64,000 nt of DNA from Choanephora cucurbitarum (GCA_025331435.1 JAIWNI010000021.1:294548-358547), one strand, 5' to 3'; positions 13,888 to 27,661 are shown, numbered from the stretch's first letter. Numbers and translations are program-made. The notes: generated from the letters alone by a model not told the origin.

Positions 13888-15871
13888 TTATTTCTCTTGT
13901 TTCGCTACCTCCATTTCTTGTAAGACACGCAACCAACCTGTGCCTGCTTCTTTTCGCATTGTTTCAATCTTCTTTCTAAATGCTTCAGATGCCTTCTTGA
14001 ATTCCTCACTGTTGGCTGCCTGGGCTGCTGCCTTCTCTTCTGCAGCTGTTGCTTTCTTACTGCGTCTCGATCGAACAGAAGCAGCTTTCCGAGAATTTTT
14101 TGCCTCTTGTTGGACTGACTCTTCTAGATCTACTGCTCGATGTCGATGTTTCTTGCATTCTTCATCATCTGATAGACAGGCTTCAGGTACTGGTATAATT
14201 TCATTCTCTATAGTTCTGCCTAATCGGATCTGACGCTTATTTGATTTTGATTTAGCACGAGCGGGCTTTTTTGTCTTGACAGGTACTTGAGTTTCTATGA
14301 CAGCGGCTGAAGGCCATTGTGTTGGACTCTTGGCGCTGTAATGATTAGCAGGTAAACTGATACGACGACGTTCTGCAAAATTGGGCTTTGTGCCATCCAA
14401 TTCGATGTCAATATCATTCTTTCTGAATTGATTAAATATCTCGACACGATAATCAGGCTATGTTCAACGAACGAGAGAAAAAGTGTAAATAATGGACTTG
14501 CCCTTTCCCTTTCTTTTTCTTTCTATTTACCTGCGATTGAGTAAACGGGTTCCCTTCTATCCAGATATCACGTATATTCGGTAAAGCAGTCAATCGACCT
14601 ATTTCAGCAGCATCACTGATTCGATTATCACGTACATCTAATCGCTCTAATGCCCATAATCGATCAAGACCAGCCAAGACAGTTAGACGATTGCCTCTTA
14701 AATCAAGTTCTTGAATGTTTCCCAAGACTGTGTTGATACTGGATGTCAATGAAATCATATTGTAGGACAGATTAAGGCTGGTTAAGTTATAAAGTGAAGC
14801 AAGAGCAGCAGGGATATCGATCAACAGATTGCTCGAGAGATTCAGATGAGTCAATGAGCGCAACTGTTGAGCAGATTCCATATCTAAAGTGATCAGGGCA
14901 TTGTCTTGTAGCGAAAGCATCTTGAGTTCAGGCCAACCCATATCCTGGCCAAAAAGGGTAGCTGCATTCTCCAGATGACCTCCTCTGATCGTCATACTCG
15001 TCAGTGAAAATTTTAGTTGAGACCAATCAGCAATACAGTTGGGGCTGATCTGATTGAGTTCAAGGAAACGAAGTTTCTTGAAACAACTCAAGGGGAGAGC
15101 TACTGAGCCATCTTGAGGCAATGGTGATTCATAACCTCGAATGATGCGCTGCCCACTCTTGGTTACACCGTCTTGAGTATCCGTCAAAAGATTCATGTGT
15201 AATTTAAGGGCCGAAATGCTGGACAGATACTGATGAATGTACACAATATCTTCATGCAATGGACGGTTTGAGTCCTGTTTCGATGACCAAAATTGCCAGC
15301 CTGTTGAAAGAGAAAGAGTAGACATGACAGAACCTACTGAGGTGATAGAAGGTGCTTTTCCTTGTGTAGATGTAGTCTCTGTCTCCACAAGACCGTGTTC
15401 TGGTGGTACAGGCAAGTGAATTTCTTCCACTAAGCCTAGATGCTCAAACTGAACTAGTAAGAAATAGAGGTGATGAATATCGAGTGTCAGGCAAGAACGA
15501 GGTGGCATGTAGGATATATTAGATAGTGAATTCGTATCGGGCGAAGTGGCTGCCAAGAGGGATATATAAGGAATGGGTATACCATAGAGCGAACTTGGCC
15601 TTGACCCATCTTTTATTGCTCCTGCTTCTATGACTGCATTGGGTGGTGGTGGTTGTAGTGGTGGTGGTGTTTCTTTTACAAATGCACTTGTAGTTGTAGA
15701 CCATAAAGAAGACATTGTTTTCATAAACCCTGTTGCCTGTTTAGGCGGTTCTTCTTTTACTTGTTTGAGTGGTGCTGGTTGTGTATCAATCAGACGAGAC
15801 TGGTTGGCTTCTAAATAATGTCGTAATGTACGAATAAACTGTTCTCCTGTAACTGAACTTGTCATCTCCAA
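13888..15871 (-). CDS. Leucine-rich repeat protein, unknown role
   Basis: 636 residues; exons complement 14531-15871 and 13888-14457. The N-terminal third is low in motifs, with a Pro-rich stretch (PPPLQPPPP). From about residue 270 there are six or more LRRs of SDS22/STK11IP-like type (for example LKMLSLQDNALITLD, LTHLNLSSNLL, LTSLNLSYNMI, IQELDLRGNRL, LERLDVRDNRI), capped by IWIEGNPF. The C-terminal exon is Lys/Arg/Ala-rich with a coiled-coil-like end (EEKAAAQAANSEEFKKASEAF). No signal peptide or membrane segment. The layout (unknown N-terminal domain, LRRs, basic helical tail) resembles fungal relatives of LKB1-interacting protein or nischarin, but that is a weak analogy; I would call it only an LRR scaffold. 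Confidence 0.82.
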
Positions 15872-17316
15872 TAAGTAAGTTGAAAAGAGGAAAGAGAGAG
15901 TGAAACAAAAAAGAAAGAAATAGCGCTTTTGATTTTATTTTTACACACACATATAAAAAAAGAGGAGAAATGTAACGCGCTTTGAGTTACAGCGATTTGT
16001 GTTTGAAAATTCAGAATTGTACGACTTCATCTTATGCCTGAAATTATCGCCCTCTTTCATTTTAGATTCCCTTAGGACTTTCTCTAAGCTAACTTCAATC
16101 CTTTTTTGAGGAATTCCACGGAGGAGGACTTTCTTCCTGTCCTGCTACTTTATCTACTTTTTGTTGAGCTAATATGAAATGTGTTTATCAATTCCTTTCC
16201 TTTTATGCAATTCAAACTCATTTTTTGCATCTTTTAATAATCAAGCAATCTGCTTACAAACTCATCATGACAAGTTGTTGCTTAGACCAGAGATTCTCTC
16301 TTGACTGAAATCAAACCTAAGTTTCTACGAAATGAAGTTCAAATCTTTGTAGGCGTCTAGATTGAACCAAGGGCAATAGTAACAAGTTTTACTCTTATGT
16401 ATCTATTAACTCTTCTTGATAACAATACAGCTGTTGTTGACTTCATAATCACAAGGAAGGCATTTTGATATTGCAAAAATGATATCAATTTGGACATACA
16501 AAGGAAGAACTATCCAAACCACAGCAGTATTTCTTCGTCAGAATGATACACAAGTGTTTAACTCTCCTAGCTTGAAGTGCCCTGACACAATGGAGCTTGG
16601 CAATTTTATCATTATTTCGAAATTGACATCTTTCTAACAGGTCCAGAGTATAGCAATTTAAAGCTAGTGAGACAGTAACTCTACCTTTGACACTCTTTGG
16701 ATAATCATCAACAACATCTCCTTTAAACCACAGCAGAGTTCTAGGATTATCAATAAGATGCTAGATTCTCTCTCTCTACAACTCTTCATTTTATTCGTTC
16801 ATTTTGATGGTGACAAATGCAAACGATTCTTGAATGTGTCTAAAAGCATAGATGCTTTGAACTTTAAGCCAGATGGCTGCATGCCACCGAAATTAGGTGG
16901 CTATTAACAATATTGCTGGGCTTCTTTTCTTGGAAGATCAAAGCTTCATATTTGACTATCGAAGCAACACTATCATTGGAAGGAACAACTTTAGTTCCTT
17001 CAGTGAAAAGTCCTGCTTGAATATATCTGTCACAGTAATAAGCAACGAAAGCTACTAAACCACTCAAGACTGATGACAGTTCTCAATTGGCTTCAAGTTC
17101 TATTAAATCATGAAAGGTTTGTCACTTCTGACAGGCTTTAACCTTATTTCAAACTCCCTTGCGCTTTGATATTTGATCCTAATCGGGCAGCATACCTTCC
17201 CCTCTCCTTTATCTCTACGAAACCTTCCTCTTTTTTATGCGCTTTGAAACAAATAAAAATGCAACTGTACTTGAAAGACATAAGAAATAAGAGAAGTGTT
17301 ATTTATTAGAAAAAAA
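15872..17316. other. Gene-free spacer
   Basis: 1.4 kb between the LRR gene start and the eS25 stop. All frames are broken by stops; the best frame (16864-17067, minus, 67 codons) lacks any recognisable motif. No RNA gene or repeat is recognised. Confidence 0.6.
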
Positions 17317-17970
17317 TTATTCTTCATCGTCAGCAGCAGCCTTCTTTTCATCACCAGTAGCACGGGTGTAGATGATTTGAGCGTGGTGGCGAGAGATAGG
17401 CTTGATCAAACCTTGAGCTTCGAGTTCACGGATAGCAATACGAGCCAAAGAACCGTTCAACTTGAGACGGTCAACCAAGACAGATTGAGAGATGAGCTTG
17501 TAGGTAGGAACTTCCTTGAACAAACGTTCGTAAGTGGGCTTGTCGAGGATGACCAAGTTGTTGGCCTTGTCCTTGACCTTCTTGGCAGACCACTTCTTCT
17601 TGGCCTTCTTACCACCAGAGGATGAGCTAGGCTTAGCAGCAACGTCTTTCTTAGCCTATTTTGATGGTGATCTGTTAGAAGTTGAAAACAATACAACAAG
17701 TGTTGGAAATAAACAAGAGTCCAATGCGTGAGGAATGCAGGATGGCATCATGGGGTCATTTCCAAAAGGGCGATTTGGTTGTTTCTTTTTGCTGCTCCAT
17801 GTAAAAGTTTCATCCATTTATATAACATGAATCCATCCATCTAGTGTTGCAGTCGTTTGGTTGTTGCTCTGTGTTTCATCCAACTTCATTTTTGTCGTTC
17901 ATCCTACATCCACACGCAATGGCATTCTTTCTCCCTATTTTTTCAAGGTGGCATTTGTCTACTTTACCAT
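17317..17970 (-). CDS. RPS25: 40S ribosomal protein eS25
   Basis: Main exon complement 17317-17655 encodes a Lys-rich N-terminus ([19 protein letters not shown]) and the winged-helix body ([39 protein letters not shown]...HHAQIIYTR), an excellent match to eS25 of the small subunit head. The frame runs back to a TAG acceptor at 17656-17658. The first exon is inferred: the only ATG flush with a good donor nearby is at 17968-17970 (ATG followed by GTAAAG), giving M-AKKDVAAK and 113 residues with a 312-nt intron directly after the start codon, a common arrangement in fungal ribosomal protein genes. Main exon confidence is near certain; the first exon is about 0.45. Confidence 0.9.
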
Positions 17971-20760
17971 TTGGATTATTGAGGAAGATCCAAATAGGTC
18001 TTGAGGAATTTACGACTAATATAGTTGCGCGGAGAGGATAATTTGAAGTTGGCCGGCAACACACCTAAGGGACCAACAAAATTAGCAAGTCACATTTTTT
18101 ATCAACAAAAAACTTACTTTAGTCGGTTATCACGCTTCGCGTACAGTCAACACATCGCTTCTTGTACAAAAGGATGCTGATTGTGATTGAAATCAGTGTC
18201 AGAACGACTAATGGCTTTTGAGAAAGCAAAGAGAGTTTGTTAGATGAGCAAAGGGGTCATCCTAGAAATGGCAATGGCCAAAACAAGCAATTTGTCTTGG
18301 CCACCTATGCTACGATTATTCTTGACAGACAGGCATTCAAGCTTCAAGCAGTGGGATGCGTCTTTTATGCTTCTATATGTTGTTTTGCCTTTCAATTGTG
18401 TGAGATGCTTTGGATGTTGAAGTTTGCGGAAGCAATGGCACAGGTTTGCGGTGTGTTGTTTTCGTTGGTAATGCTGACTGTTGTGTAGACGTTCCCGAGC
18501 GCAGATACGGCCTTTTGGCTTATCGATAACTTTTTCTTTCTGTCTTGCCACCTTTATTCATCTCGGAATTCTGATACAAGCATCTCAGCATATACTTGTT
18601 ATCTTGCAGACGCTTGTACGCATTCCAAACATCTTCATTTCGACAGTAGTGAAATTTTGGCGTGACAATGCTGTTTCTGCTTCGTCGACTTGAGGATTAT
18701 TATTTTTCATCAATGCTGACTCGCGTCTATGATGAAAGTTTCTACTTGCAAAATCAATATCTTCAGCCGAGACTGTCTTTACTTCAGGCAGTGCTTGAGA
18801 TCCAGGTTCAATTTGCTCAGTCAAAGCAGCAAAACGGTTGTGGAGTTTCAAGTGGAATAAGCACTGATTCTGACATCTTCACAATACCGTTTCCGTACTA
18901 GAGAAATTGAAACTTTGAGAGATTTTTTGAGGATTTGGATTGCGTTTCGTATCTTCAGACCTGAATGCAGCAACTCATTTGTTGTAAGCCGGGCAGAATA
19001 GCGAGTATCAACTTGTTTCTTTTACATATTGCTTAAATGTCTGCCATAGCAGAAAAGGAACTGAAAGCAATTCGTTCTTGTCTGGATACTGCCAGGCCAT
19101 ACTAGAAAAATTCCTTTGTCTGTGCGTCTCTTCTTGATCGAGCCAGCTTTTGCTGAGTCGCCCAATGCTGAGGACAGCTACGATACTAAAGAAGCTGAAA
19201 GAATTAGCCATACCGAACACCTTGAAAGTGTTCAAAAATAGTACAGTTTGCTCGAAGTCATTTATCAATAGAAGCTGGACAAGAACAGTTTTAATGTGCC
19301 TTTGTACATCATAGGCAAAATAGAAAATGCATTGAAGAGATCAGTAGCAAATATTAGTAACATTTGCGAAAGTTCTGCTTCTTTTCCTCAAATTCAGCGA
19401 AGTCCATTTTTCTTTTAATCTCCTTATGTTCAAGCCTCTATTTTTCATAGAAACAAAGCTTTGAAGTCTATCAATCCTTGTTCCTTAAGACTTTTGACTT
19501 TTATTTTTCTAAATCTTTTTAGCATCAACTCTCTAATTTTCATGCAAGAAATCGGTATGACTGTTAAAATTCATTCAGGGCAATTCAGATGAGTATGAAT
19601 CTCTCTTATAAGCCACAGAGGTACAACATACAAGCAGAGTGGCATTGAAGCTAGTTCGTTTCATTCTGTATCGTAAGTTAGAAAGATCGTGGCTTTGTTG
19701 TGACGAATGATTTGGAAATATTCGCTGGTTTTTGGTAAATACCAAGATAATAGATAAATCCATCCTATGCTATCATTGATTATTTCAATGATAGCATTTG
19801 TCAAAGTCTGTTGCTTCTTCTTTTTCATATAAATCCGCGTCTTGACACAGTTTAATATGAAGTGAGTCTTTGCTTCCATTTCGCTTGATAGCGTAACCGA
19901 AATGGCTTTATTGAGTCTCTGCTATACAAAGACAAAGTTTATCTGATAGGGAAGCATTGTACGTTTGTATCAAATCATTTGCTTGCACAAGAATGTTGAA
20001 GATAAATCTGCAACCCAATAGATATTGCGATTGTAAAATAAAGCGATGATAATGTGCTAGATTTGAAATGTATGTCTAGCTTGCTTGTGGCGATTGCCGG
20101 TATCAATACAAGATTATCCCGAGAAGCTTTTTTTTTCTTTTTAGCTTACGGTTAGATGAAAGCATTCAACAAGATGGCTTGTATTCTATTGCTCCTACTT
20201 CAACATGGTATCGTATCAAAGCTGTCTTAGGTATATCTTAAAGGGGCTTTGGGAGCAGCTGAAGGACCACTAATCATGTAATAGCCGCCGATGTTTGTTT
20301 CCTCCACTCATTACTCCCAAATTCATTTCTATTGCAAAAAAAAACATGGATTTGAAAAATAACACATCCTTATAACGAAAAAGAATCATGCACTAAATGC
20401 TTGCCTCTATTCGATAAGTCGCCAACATGGGCTTCATTTGCTCTCTTTTTTCTTCTCCCTTTCTTCCAACAGCATCGCATTTCCCATGGTTTTTGACAAT
20501 AGAAGCGGAAGTATGAGGCTATCAGCAATTGTTTGCCCTGTCCAATGTATGCTATAAGGATGAGTAACAAACACTTTTGCTTCTGTATTAATAAGGGTAT
20601 GAGACATAACTTTTCTTTAGAGTTATGTTGAAGAAAAAGGGAGAAGATCAAAAAACATGCTCCTCGGAAAGTGAAATACTCTGTCTTTGCGTGACATTTT
20701 ACTGCTCTTATTAGATTTTTTTTTAATTTATACTTTTCTCTTTTATTTTCTTGAAAACGC
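17971..20760. other. Gene-poor spacer, possibly decayed sequence
   Basis: 2.8 kb between eS25 and GWT1. Several 60-100 codon frames occur on both strands (for example minus 19008-19268, 18585-18851, 18240-18551), in a region less homopolymer-rich than other spacers here, so it may be an old eroded gene or element. I could not match any to a family, and the frames are mutually shifted and stop-broken. No terminal repeats were found by eye. Confidence 0.5.
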
Positions 20761-22345
20761 ATGAAAGATATTAGTGAAGAGGAGTACAAGCTAGCTAAAG
20801 AAGCGCATGTATCAAATTGCACAGGTGGGAGTATCTATGAGATAAATGCTCTTTGCGCCTCACTTGTGGTAAAGTGCCTTTTTTTTTGGAATTATTAGAA
20901 GAAGAAAAAAAATCATAACAAGTTACTTGATAGAGTTCGCATCTATTATGGACCAGTCTTGTGCAAACAAATAAGATAAATCATGATAGTTTCTTTCCTC
21001 AGTTTGCTATTTATGTATTACCATTACTGGCTAGTATGACAGTTGTTTCAGATTATGCAACTCTGGTAACTGCTGGAACAGCTACTCTAGCCATGATGAT
21101 CTATATGTCTTGCAAAGTGGATACAGAAAAGAAGAAGAAGGATGCAGACCAGAATAGCAAACAGTTTCTATCTTATTTAACTATCTATCGTGCTGGTGCT
21201 ATGATTTCTACTTGCATTGCTATTTTAGCAGTTGACTTTCAGTTCTTCCCTCGACGTTTTGCAAAAGTAGAGACATTTGGAACATCTTTGGTAATAACTT
21301 GCTAAGGAGAACATAAAGCGGCTGAGTGATAATTTTTCAGTGGATCCGTTTCTTTGTTTATAGATGGATGTTGGTGTTGGTTCATTTGTGTTTTCATCTG
21401 GTATTGTAGCTTCTCGAGCTTACACAAACACACAATCAAAGAAGACATTTCTCTCCAGCATGTTTCAATCAACCAGATCAGCTTTGCCTATTCTAGCTCT
21501 AGGCTTCACTCGCTTGTTCTTGACGAAAAGTGTAGATTATCAGGAACATAATTCTGAATATGGACTACATTGGAATTTCTTTTTTACTTTAGGCTTCTTA
21601 CCGCCCTTTGTGACCGCCCTAGGAATCTTTCGTCCATTTGCTGTGACAGGTTTGACGATCGCTAGTGCCTACCAATTCGCTCTTCACCAGGGATTACAAG
21701 AATGGATATTGAATGCACCTCGCATTGATTTGCTGAGTGCAAACAAAGAAGGTATCTGTAGTTTTCTTGGGTATCTGTCTATCTTTTTGTTGGGTCTACA
21801 GGTTGGCATGTGGGTGTTTTCATCTTCAGATCGATTGATGATCAAGTTGAGCGGGTTCAGTGGCTTTATGTGGAGTTTGTTTGGTATTTGGATCTCTTTG
21901 TTCCCTGATGATTATGTATCTCGTCGTATGGTAAGAGCAAAAGTGTATAAGCCCAAAGATCAAACGATTAAAGCAGTATTAAATAGGCCAATTTGCCTTA
22001 TGTTTTATGGGTTGTTGCATTCAATGTGACCTTGATTACTTCACTTGTGTATGTCGAGTCAAAGATAGCTACCAAGGGACGAGGTCCATCTATGTTAGAT
22101 GCCTTGAATATCAATGGTCTATTCACATTCTTATTGGTAAGCTTATAAAAGAAACAGTCAAAAGATTGGTCTTGTTAACTCATTCTTCATAGGCTAATCT
22201 TTTAACAGGCACTGTCAATCTAAGTATAAGAACACTTTATGTCAGTGACTTGACAGCTTCTGTTGTCAATATTGCCTATATGTTTATTGTTTGCTCTGTC
22301 CCATGGATCTTGTGGCATCGATATCAAGTAAAAATAAAGTTCTGA
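20761..22345 (+). CDS. GWT1: GPI-anchored wall transfer protein 1 (inositol acyltransferase, GWT1/PIG-W)
   Basis: 444-residue polytopic ER membrane enzyme that acylates the inositol of GlcN-PI in GPI anchor synthesis. Five exons: 20761-20868, 20934-21290, 21364-21930, 21987-22136 and 22193-22345, each phase 0. Family landmarks are EEYKLAKEAHVSNCTGGS at the N-terminus, the signature MDVGVGSFVFSSGIVASRAY opening exon 3, HWNFFFTLGFLPP, and the terminal ANLLTGTVNLSIRTLYVSD. About a dozen hydrophobic helices are spread through the protein. Length is a little shorter than the yeast protein (about 490), mainly in loops. GWT1 is the target of the manogepix class of antifungals; resistance cannot be judged from this sequence alone. 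Confidence 0.93.
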
Positions 22346-22693
22346 ATTTCAAAATCAAGTTGAAATTTTTTCTGTTTATTCACCCCCTCTGTTTTTATTC
22401 TTTTTTTTTTCTCTTTGTATATTATTAAAGCACAAGCTTAAATAGTTTTTTGTTTTTTTTACAGCAAACAGAACAACAGGCTTTCTTGTGCTATTGTTGT
22501 CATTAAGCTTATTTCTGAGAAAGTATTTGCCTCTCTTGCTTCTTCGCCTTTCAATACTATAGAAAAGAGAGAGAGAGAGAAAAAAAGAGATAGAAAAGCC
22601 CCTCTTCCTTTTTTTCTTTTAAACCAAAAACTAGTAAGTTTTGTTTATGTTCCTTTTTTTGATACGCGTTAATGATTAACTCATACATAAAGT
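22346..22693. promoter_or_regulatory. Spacer holding GWT1 terminator and CHD1 promoter
   Basis: 348 bp between GWT1 stop and CHD1 start on the same strand. Contains a T-rich 3' end signal region (22360-22470) and a purine run gagagagagagaaaaaaaga around 22567-22588 in the likely CHD1 promoter or leader. No coding frame is supported. Confidence 0.5.
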
Positions 22694-25600
22694 ATGAGTA
22701 TGCATAGAAGCAACACTATTTTTACAGACTCTGAGTCAGAAGAAGACTATTCTGATAACTATCACCTGAGTTTAAAGACTACCGATACCACAAAAGTCAC
22801 TGCAACAACCGGCAGTTCTGCTTCATCAGATCACGATCAAGTGTCAGACCAAATAACCACAGACGATGAAAATGTGCTCTCTTTACAAAGCTCACCTTCA
22901 CCTTATGCTTCTGAAGAAGAAGCAACCACGACAGTAGCACGTCAACAACAATACGAAGAGGACGAAGATGAAGATAACTACCTAGATCCTGATTTATACT
23001 GTCTAAGACGTTCAAATAGGCATAAGGACAAAGCAAATTCAGCAGTAAATGTCAAACTCTAACAAAGTGACATTGCATTTTTTTTTCTCTGACAATTTCA
23101 TAGGCTGATGCAGAATCAGACGAGACAACATTTACTACAGACGAAGAAATACAAGATGACAGTTCGGATGATGATTATGGCAGTCCAAAAAAATCTCGAT
23201 CCAAACGATTGACTCGACAGTCCGGAACAAGACAACGACGAGGTAATCAAGTTGTTTGCATATAAAGAAACTCATGATTAACAGAGCTCTAGTTTCTTAT
23301 GAGACTGAAGAGGAAGGCGAAGAGGAAGGTGAAGAGGAGAGCAATTCAGACGACGATTGGGGATCTACTAAGCGCAAAAATAAGAAAAGAACAAGACGCC
23401 TTAAACAAAAGCCTACTCGTAAGTCAAATAGCTGATACCCCCCTTTTTTGTAGATAGATGTATTATGTAATCACACACATACATCATCCTTTTTTCTTTG
23501 AATAGGTGCTATTTCTCCAAGTGATTATGCACGCCATTCAACTCGTACTCGCAAAGTAACCAATTACAACGAAGACAATGCTGAACTCTGGGGCTTATCA
23601 GAAGAAGATGTTGTCGAGACCTATACCCCTGCTGTCGTCGAAGAAGATGAAGGAGATGTTATTGAACAAGTGCTGGATCACAGAAGAAAAGAAGGCGATG
23701 GTAATTCCTCTCCCCCTAAACATAACACTTCCTATGCCTGTTTAACATATTGATATTTGGCATTATTAGAGGAAGGGCCTGATATTCCTGAGAAAAACCT
23801 TGAATTCTTAATCAAATGGAAATCATGGTCTCATCTGCACGATACCTGGGATACATACGATTATCTCAAAACCTGCAAAAGTTTTCGAAAGCTCGAGAAC
23901 TATATTCGTAGTTATGTGGATGAACAAAACTTCCGTGCCAATATCGAGACAACACGAGAAGAGATTGAACAACGCGACATCAAGCTTTCTCGTCGTCGAG
24001 ATGAAATCCAAGATTGGCGTACAGTCGATCGTGTCTTGGCTTCCCGTGGACAGCCACCTAATATCGAATACTACGTCAAATGGAAACGACTTCATTACGA
24101 TGAATGTACCTGGGAAAGTGCCGATCTGATAGCCAATGACCATCAAGCCGAAATTGACGATTTCATGATTCGAGAACAGAATACCAACATTCCTCATCGC
24201 TCATTAACCTACCATCGAAATCGACCTGATTTTAGCGCTTTTAAGACACAACCCAGTTTCATCACAGGTGGTGAATTACGTGATTATCAATTACACGGTG
24301 TCAACTGGATGTATTATTTATGGTGTCGAAATGAAAACGGCATTTTGGCAGATGAAATGGGTCTCGGTAAGACAGTACAGACCATCAGTTTCTTGAACAC
24401 CTTGTTCCATCACAGCAAACTGTATGGTCCCTTTTTGATTGTCGTGCCTCTATCGACCTCTGACAACTGGATGCAAGAATTCAAACAATGGGCGCCTGAT
24501 ATGAATGTCATCTGTTATCTCGGTAACCGTGCTTCACGCGAAGCCATCCGTAACACAGAATTCTATCTCTCTGGTACAAAACGGCTTAAATTCAATGTGA
24601 TCATCACAACTTATGAAATTGTCCTGAAAGACAAGGATGTCTTGGGCAACATTCGCTGGCAGTACCTTGCTGTAGATGAAGCTCATCGACTCAAGAATGC
24701 AGATTCACAACTCTATGAAGCACTCTCGAGCTTCCAAACAACCAATCGTCTTTTGATCACCGGTACTCCTCTTCAGAACAATGTGACTGAATTATTAGCC
24801 TTAGTACGCTTTTTGATGCCCAATATGGACTTGAGTGCCTACAATTTTGATCTCGATGTAGACGATATCAACCAAGAGGAAAAGATTAAGGCATTGCACA
24901 ACAGCATCAAGCGACTTATGTTACGTCGATTGAAGAAGGATGTCGAGAAATCATTACCCAACAAATCAGAACGTATTCTGCGTGTCGAAATGAGTGAACT
25001 CCAAAAGACATACTATAAGCATATTTTAGCTAAAAACTTTGAACTCCTTTCCTCGGGTGCAGAGAGTAAGAAACAATGGCTGAATATTGCCATTGAACTC
25101 AAAAAGGCAAGCAACCATCCCTTCTTGTTTCCTGATGTTGAGACCCCTTCCACCAGCCGTATCACACAACTGAAAGGTCTGATTGAAAACAGTGGTAAAA
25201 TGGTCTTGTTGGATAAGCTGTTGAGTCGTCTCAAGGAAAACGGACACCGCGTCTTGATCTTTTCTCAACTGGTGATGATGCTTGATATTCTTTCCGATTA
25301 CATGACCTTACGTGGCCATCCCTTCCAACGTCTCGATGGTTCCATGAAACCAGAAGATCGTAACAAGGCTATCGAACACTATAACTCACCTGGTAGTCCT
25401 GATTTTGCTTTTCTGTTGTCAACGCGTGCAGGTGGTATGGGTATTAACTTGGTGACGGCTGATACAGTCATCATCTTTGATTCTGATTGGAATCCACAAA
25501 ATGATCTACAGGCCATGTCGCGTGCCCATCGTATCGGTCAGACCAAGTCTGTCAATGTCTATCGATTTGTGACCAAGGGTACTATGGAGGAAGATATCAT

Positions 25601-27617
25601 TGAACGAGCCAAGCGTAAGATGGTCTTGGAATACTGTATTATCAAACAGATGGATACCTCAGGCCATTCCTTTTTGGCAGCTGAGCAACAGCAGGCCTTG
25701 ACAGCCAGCAAGAACCGCGATCTCCCCTTCAACCGAGCAGAGATGTCTGCTGTTCTCAAGTTTGGTGCCAAAAACATGTTTGAGTCCACAGAAAATACGC
25801 AATCAGTGAACGATATTGACTTGGATGAGATTTTAGAGCGTGCTGAAACGACCGAAACATTAGAAGGTCAGGACAGTGCATTGGGATCAGACGACTTTTT
25901 GGCACAGTTCAAGATTACAGATTATGGAGGTACAGCAGAAGATTTGAGCTGGGATGACATCATCCCTCAATCGGAACGTATCCAACTAGAAGAACAACAA
26001 AAGGAGCTTGAAGATCACCCTTATGACCGTGCAGCCAAAAGAGGACGCGTCAACTATACATTAGAGGATGAAGAAGATGAGGAAACAAAGAATGGTAAGA
26101 AACGAAAACGACTGAATGGCACCACATCAGGTATTCGAAAACGTCAGAACAATGGAAAGACCAATGAACTATCTGAGCGTGATCGACGTGCTATTGTTCG
26201 TGCTGTCCTTAAATATGGTGATCTCAAGGCACGTTACACAGAAGCTGCCAGTGATTTCGACTTGGAACAAAAGGATAAGGAGCTGATTTTGTCGTTGTAT
26301 GAAGACTTGATTGCTGAGTGCAAGTCTCAAGTACGTGAGCAAGCAGAGGCTCATAACACAATTCAAAAAGGTCAAGAAGTCAGTGAAGACCAGCTGTTGG
26401 CTGAACTTCGACATACTAAGCAGAAGGCCATCTTGTTTACATGGCATGATATTGCCAGTGTTAATGCAGGTCAGGTATTTCAACGCCATCATGATATGAA
26501 AGTATTGGCACGTCGCCTGAATGCTATGAAGGATCGAACCAAGTTCCGTGTTAGTTTGGGCGCTAAGCGAGTTCAAGGTTGGTCTTGTAGTTGGGGACCT
26601 AAAGAAGATGCCATGTTACTTGTTGGCGTTCATCAACACGGTTTTGGTTCATGGCCCGCCATTCAAGCTGATACTCCTTTGGGGTTATCAGACAAGTTCT
26701 TTATTGGCAATCAAGAGGAAGAGGATGATAAAAAGACACCCAAGGCCATTCACCTTGTACGCCGCGCAGAACAGATGATGAAAATTTTGGCTGAAGAAGA
26801 TAAACTTCGAAACGAACGAACTTCAACCAGCACCAAGAAGGGACCCAAATCGAAGCAGCAGCAAAAGAGAAAAATGCTAGAGATAGAAAAGAAGGAGCAA
26901 TCCGTTAAAGATCACCGAAAGGAAGAGGAGCATCGTGTAGCTGACCTTTCAGGCAAGAAGCGCAAGGTGCGCTCTTCTGAGGCTACTGTAAAGCGTACTT
27001 CAGAGAAAGAGAATAAGATACCAGATCAGATGCAAGATGATAGTTACGATGAAGATGCTGCTTATACATTTATGCGATCAATTAAGCATACTTTGATGCG
27101 ATTAAGGGACGATGCTGATAAGGCAGATGGTACCGAAAAAGCACAATTGATTAAAGAATGTATGCTCAAGATTGGTAAGCACATTAGTCGTCAGGCAGCT
27201 GAGAATACACGCGATGAACACTTAAAACGACATCTTTGGATGTATACGTGTCAATACTGGCCTGGCATGAAATTATCATGGAAGAATCTAGCTGATGTTT
27301 ATGAAAAAATCTTGGCTGCTACACAACAACAGCAACAACAGAAGGAAGAAAGAAGTCATAATCATCATCGACATCGTTCCCCTTCCCCTACCAATAGCAA
27401 TAGCAGTGGTCGACATCATCGTCATTCTTCTCGACGAGACAGCAGTAGCTCAGCTAAAAAGAGTCATCATCATTCCTATCATGATGATACAAGCACTCAC
27501 AGTAAACATAGACGCTCTTCTTCAGCGCATCGTGAGGATCGTCATCATGGACGAAAGTCACATGACCGTTATGACAGAGAAAAAAGCAGTAGTTCCTCTA
27601 AAGATAGACGTCGATAG
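22694..27617 (+). CDS. CHD1: Chromatin remodelling ATPase CHD1 (Hrp1/Hrp3 type)
   Basis: 1554-residue nucleosome-spacing ATPase acting at transcribed chromatin. Exons: 22694-23044, 23104-23242, 23287-23418, 23506-23700 and a 3.8-kb final exon 23770-27617. The N-terminus is acidic and Ser-rich; tandem chromodomains lie at about residues 240-330 and 359-415 ([37 protein letters not shown]). The SNF2 motor has DEMGLGKT (about 467-474), DEAH (about 575-578), GTPLQNN and the motif V-VI segment ending [19 protein letters not shown]-like helices follow (about 1085-1250), then the CHD1 helical C-terminal domain ([13 protein letters not shown]...[13 protein letters not shown]). The protein ends in a His/Ser/Arg-rich tail of about 90 residues. 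All catalytic motifs are intact. Confidence 0.97.
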
Positions 27618-27661
27618 AAAGGTTCCATTTTTTTGATTTTTTTTTAAAATAACTGTATATT

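Noticed and set aside
18237..18488. 83-codon plus-strand hydrophobic frame
   Set aside because: Overlaps an equally long antisense frame, no recognisable family, in a decayed region.
20370..20822. 150-codon minus-strand frame
   Set aside because: Overlaps GWT1 exon 1 on the opposite strand, lacks motifs and reads AT-rich spacer.
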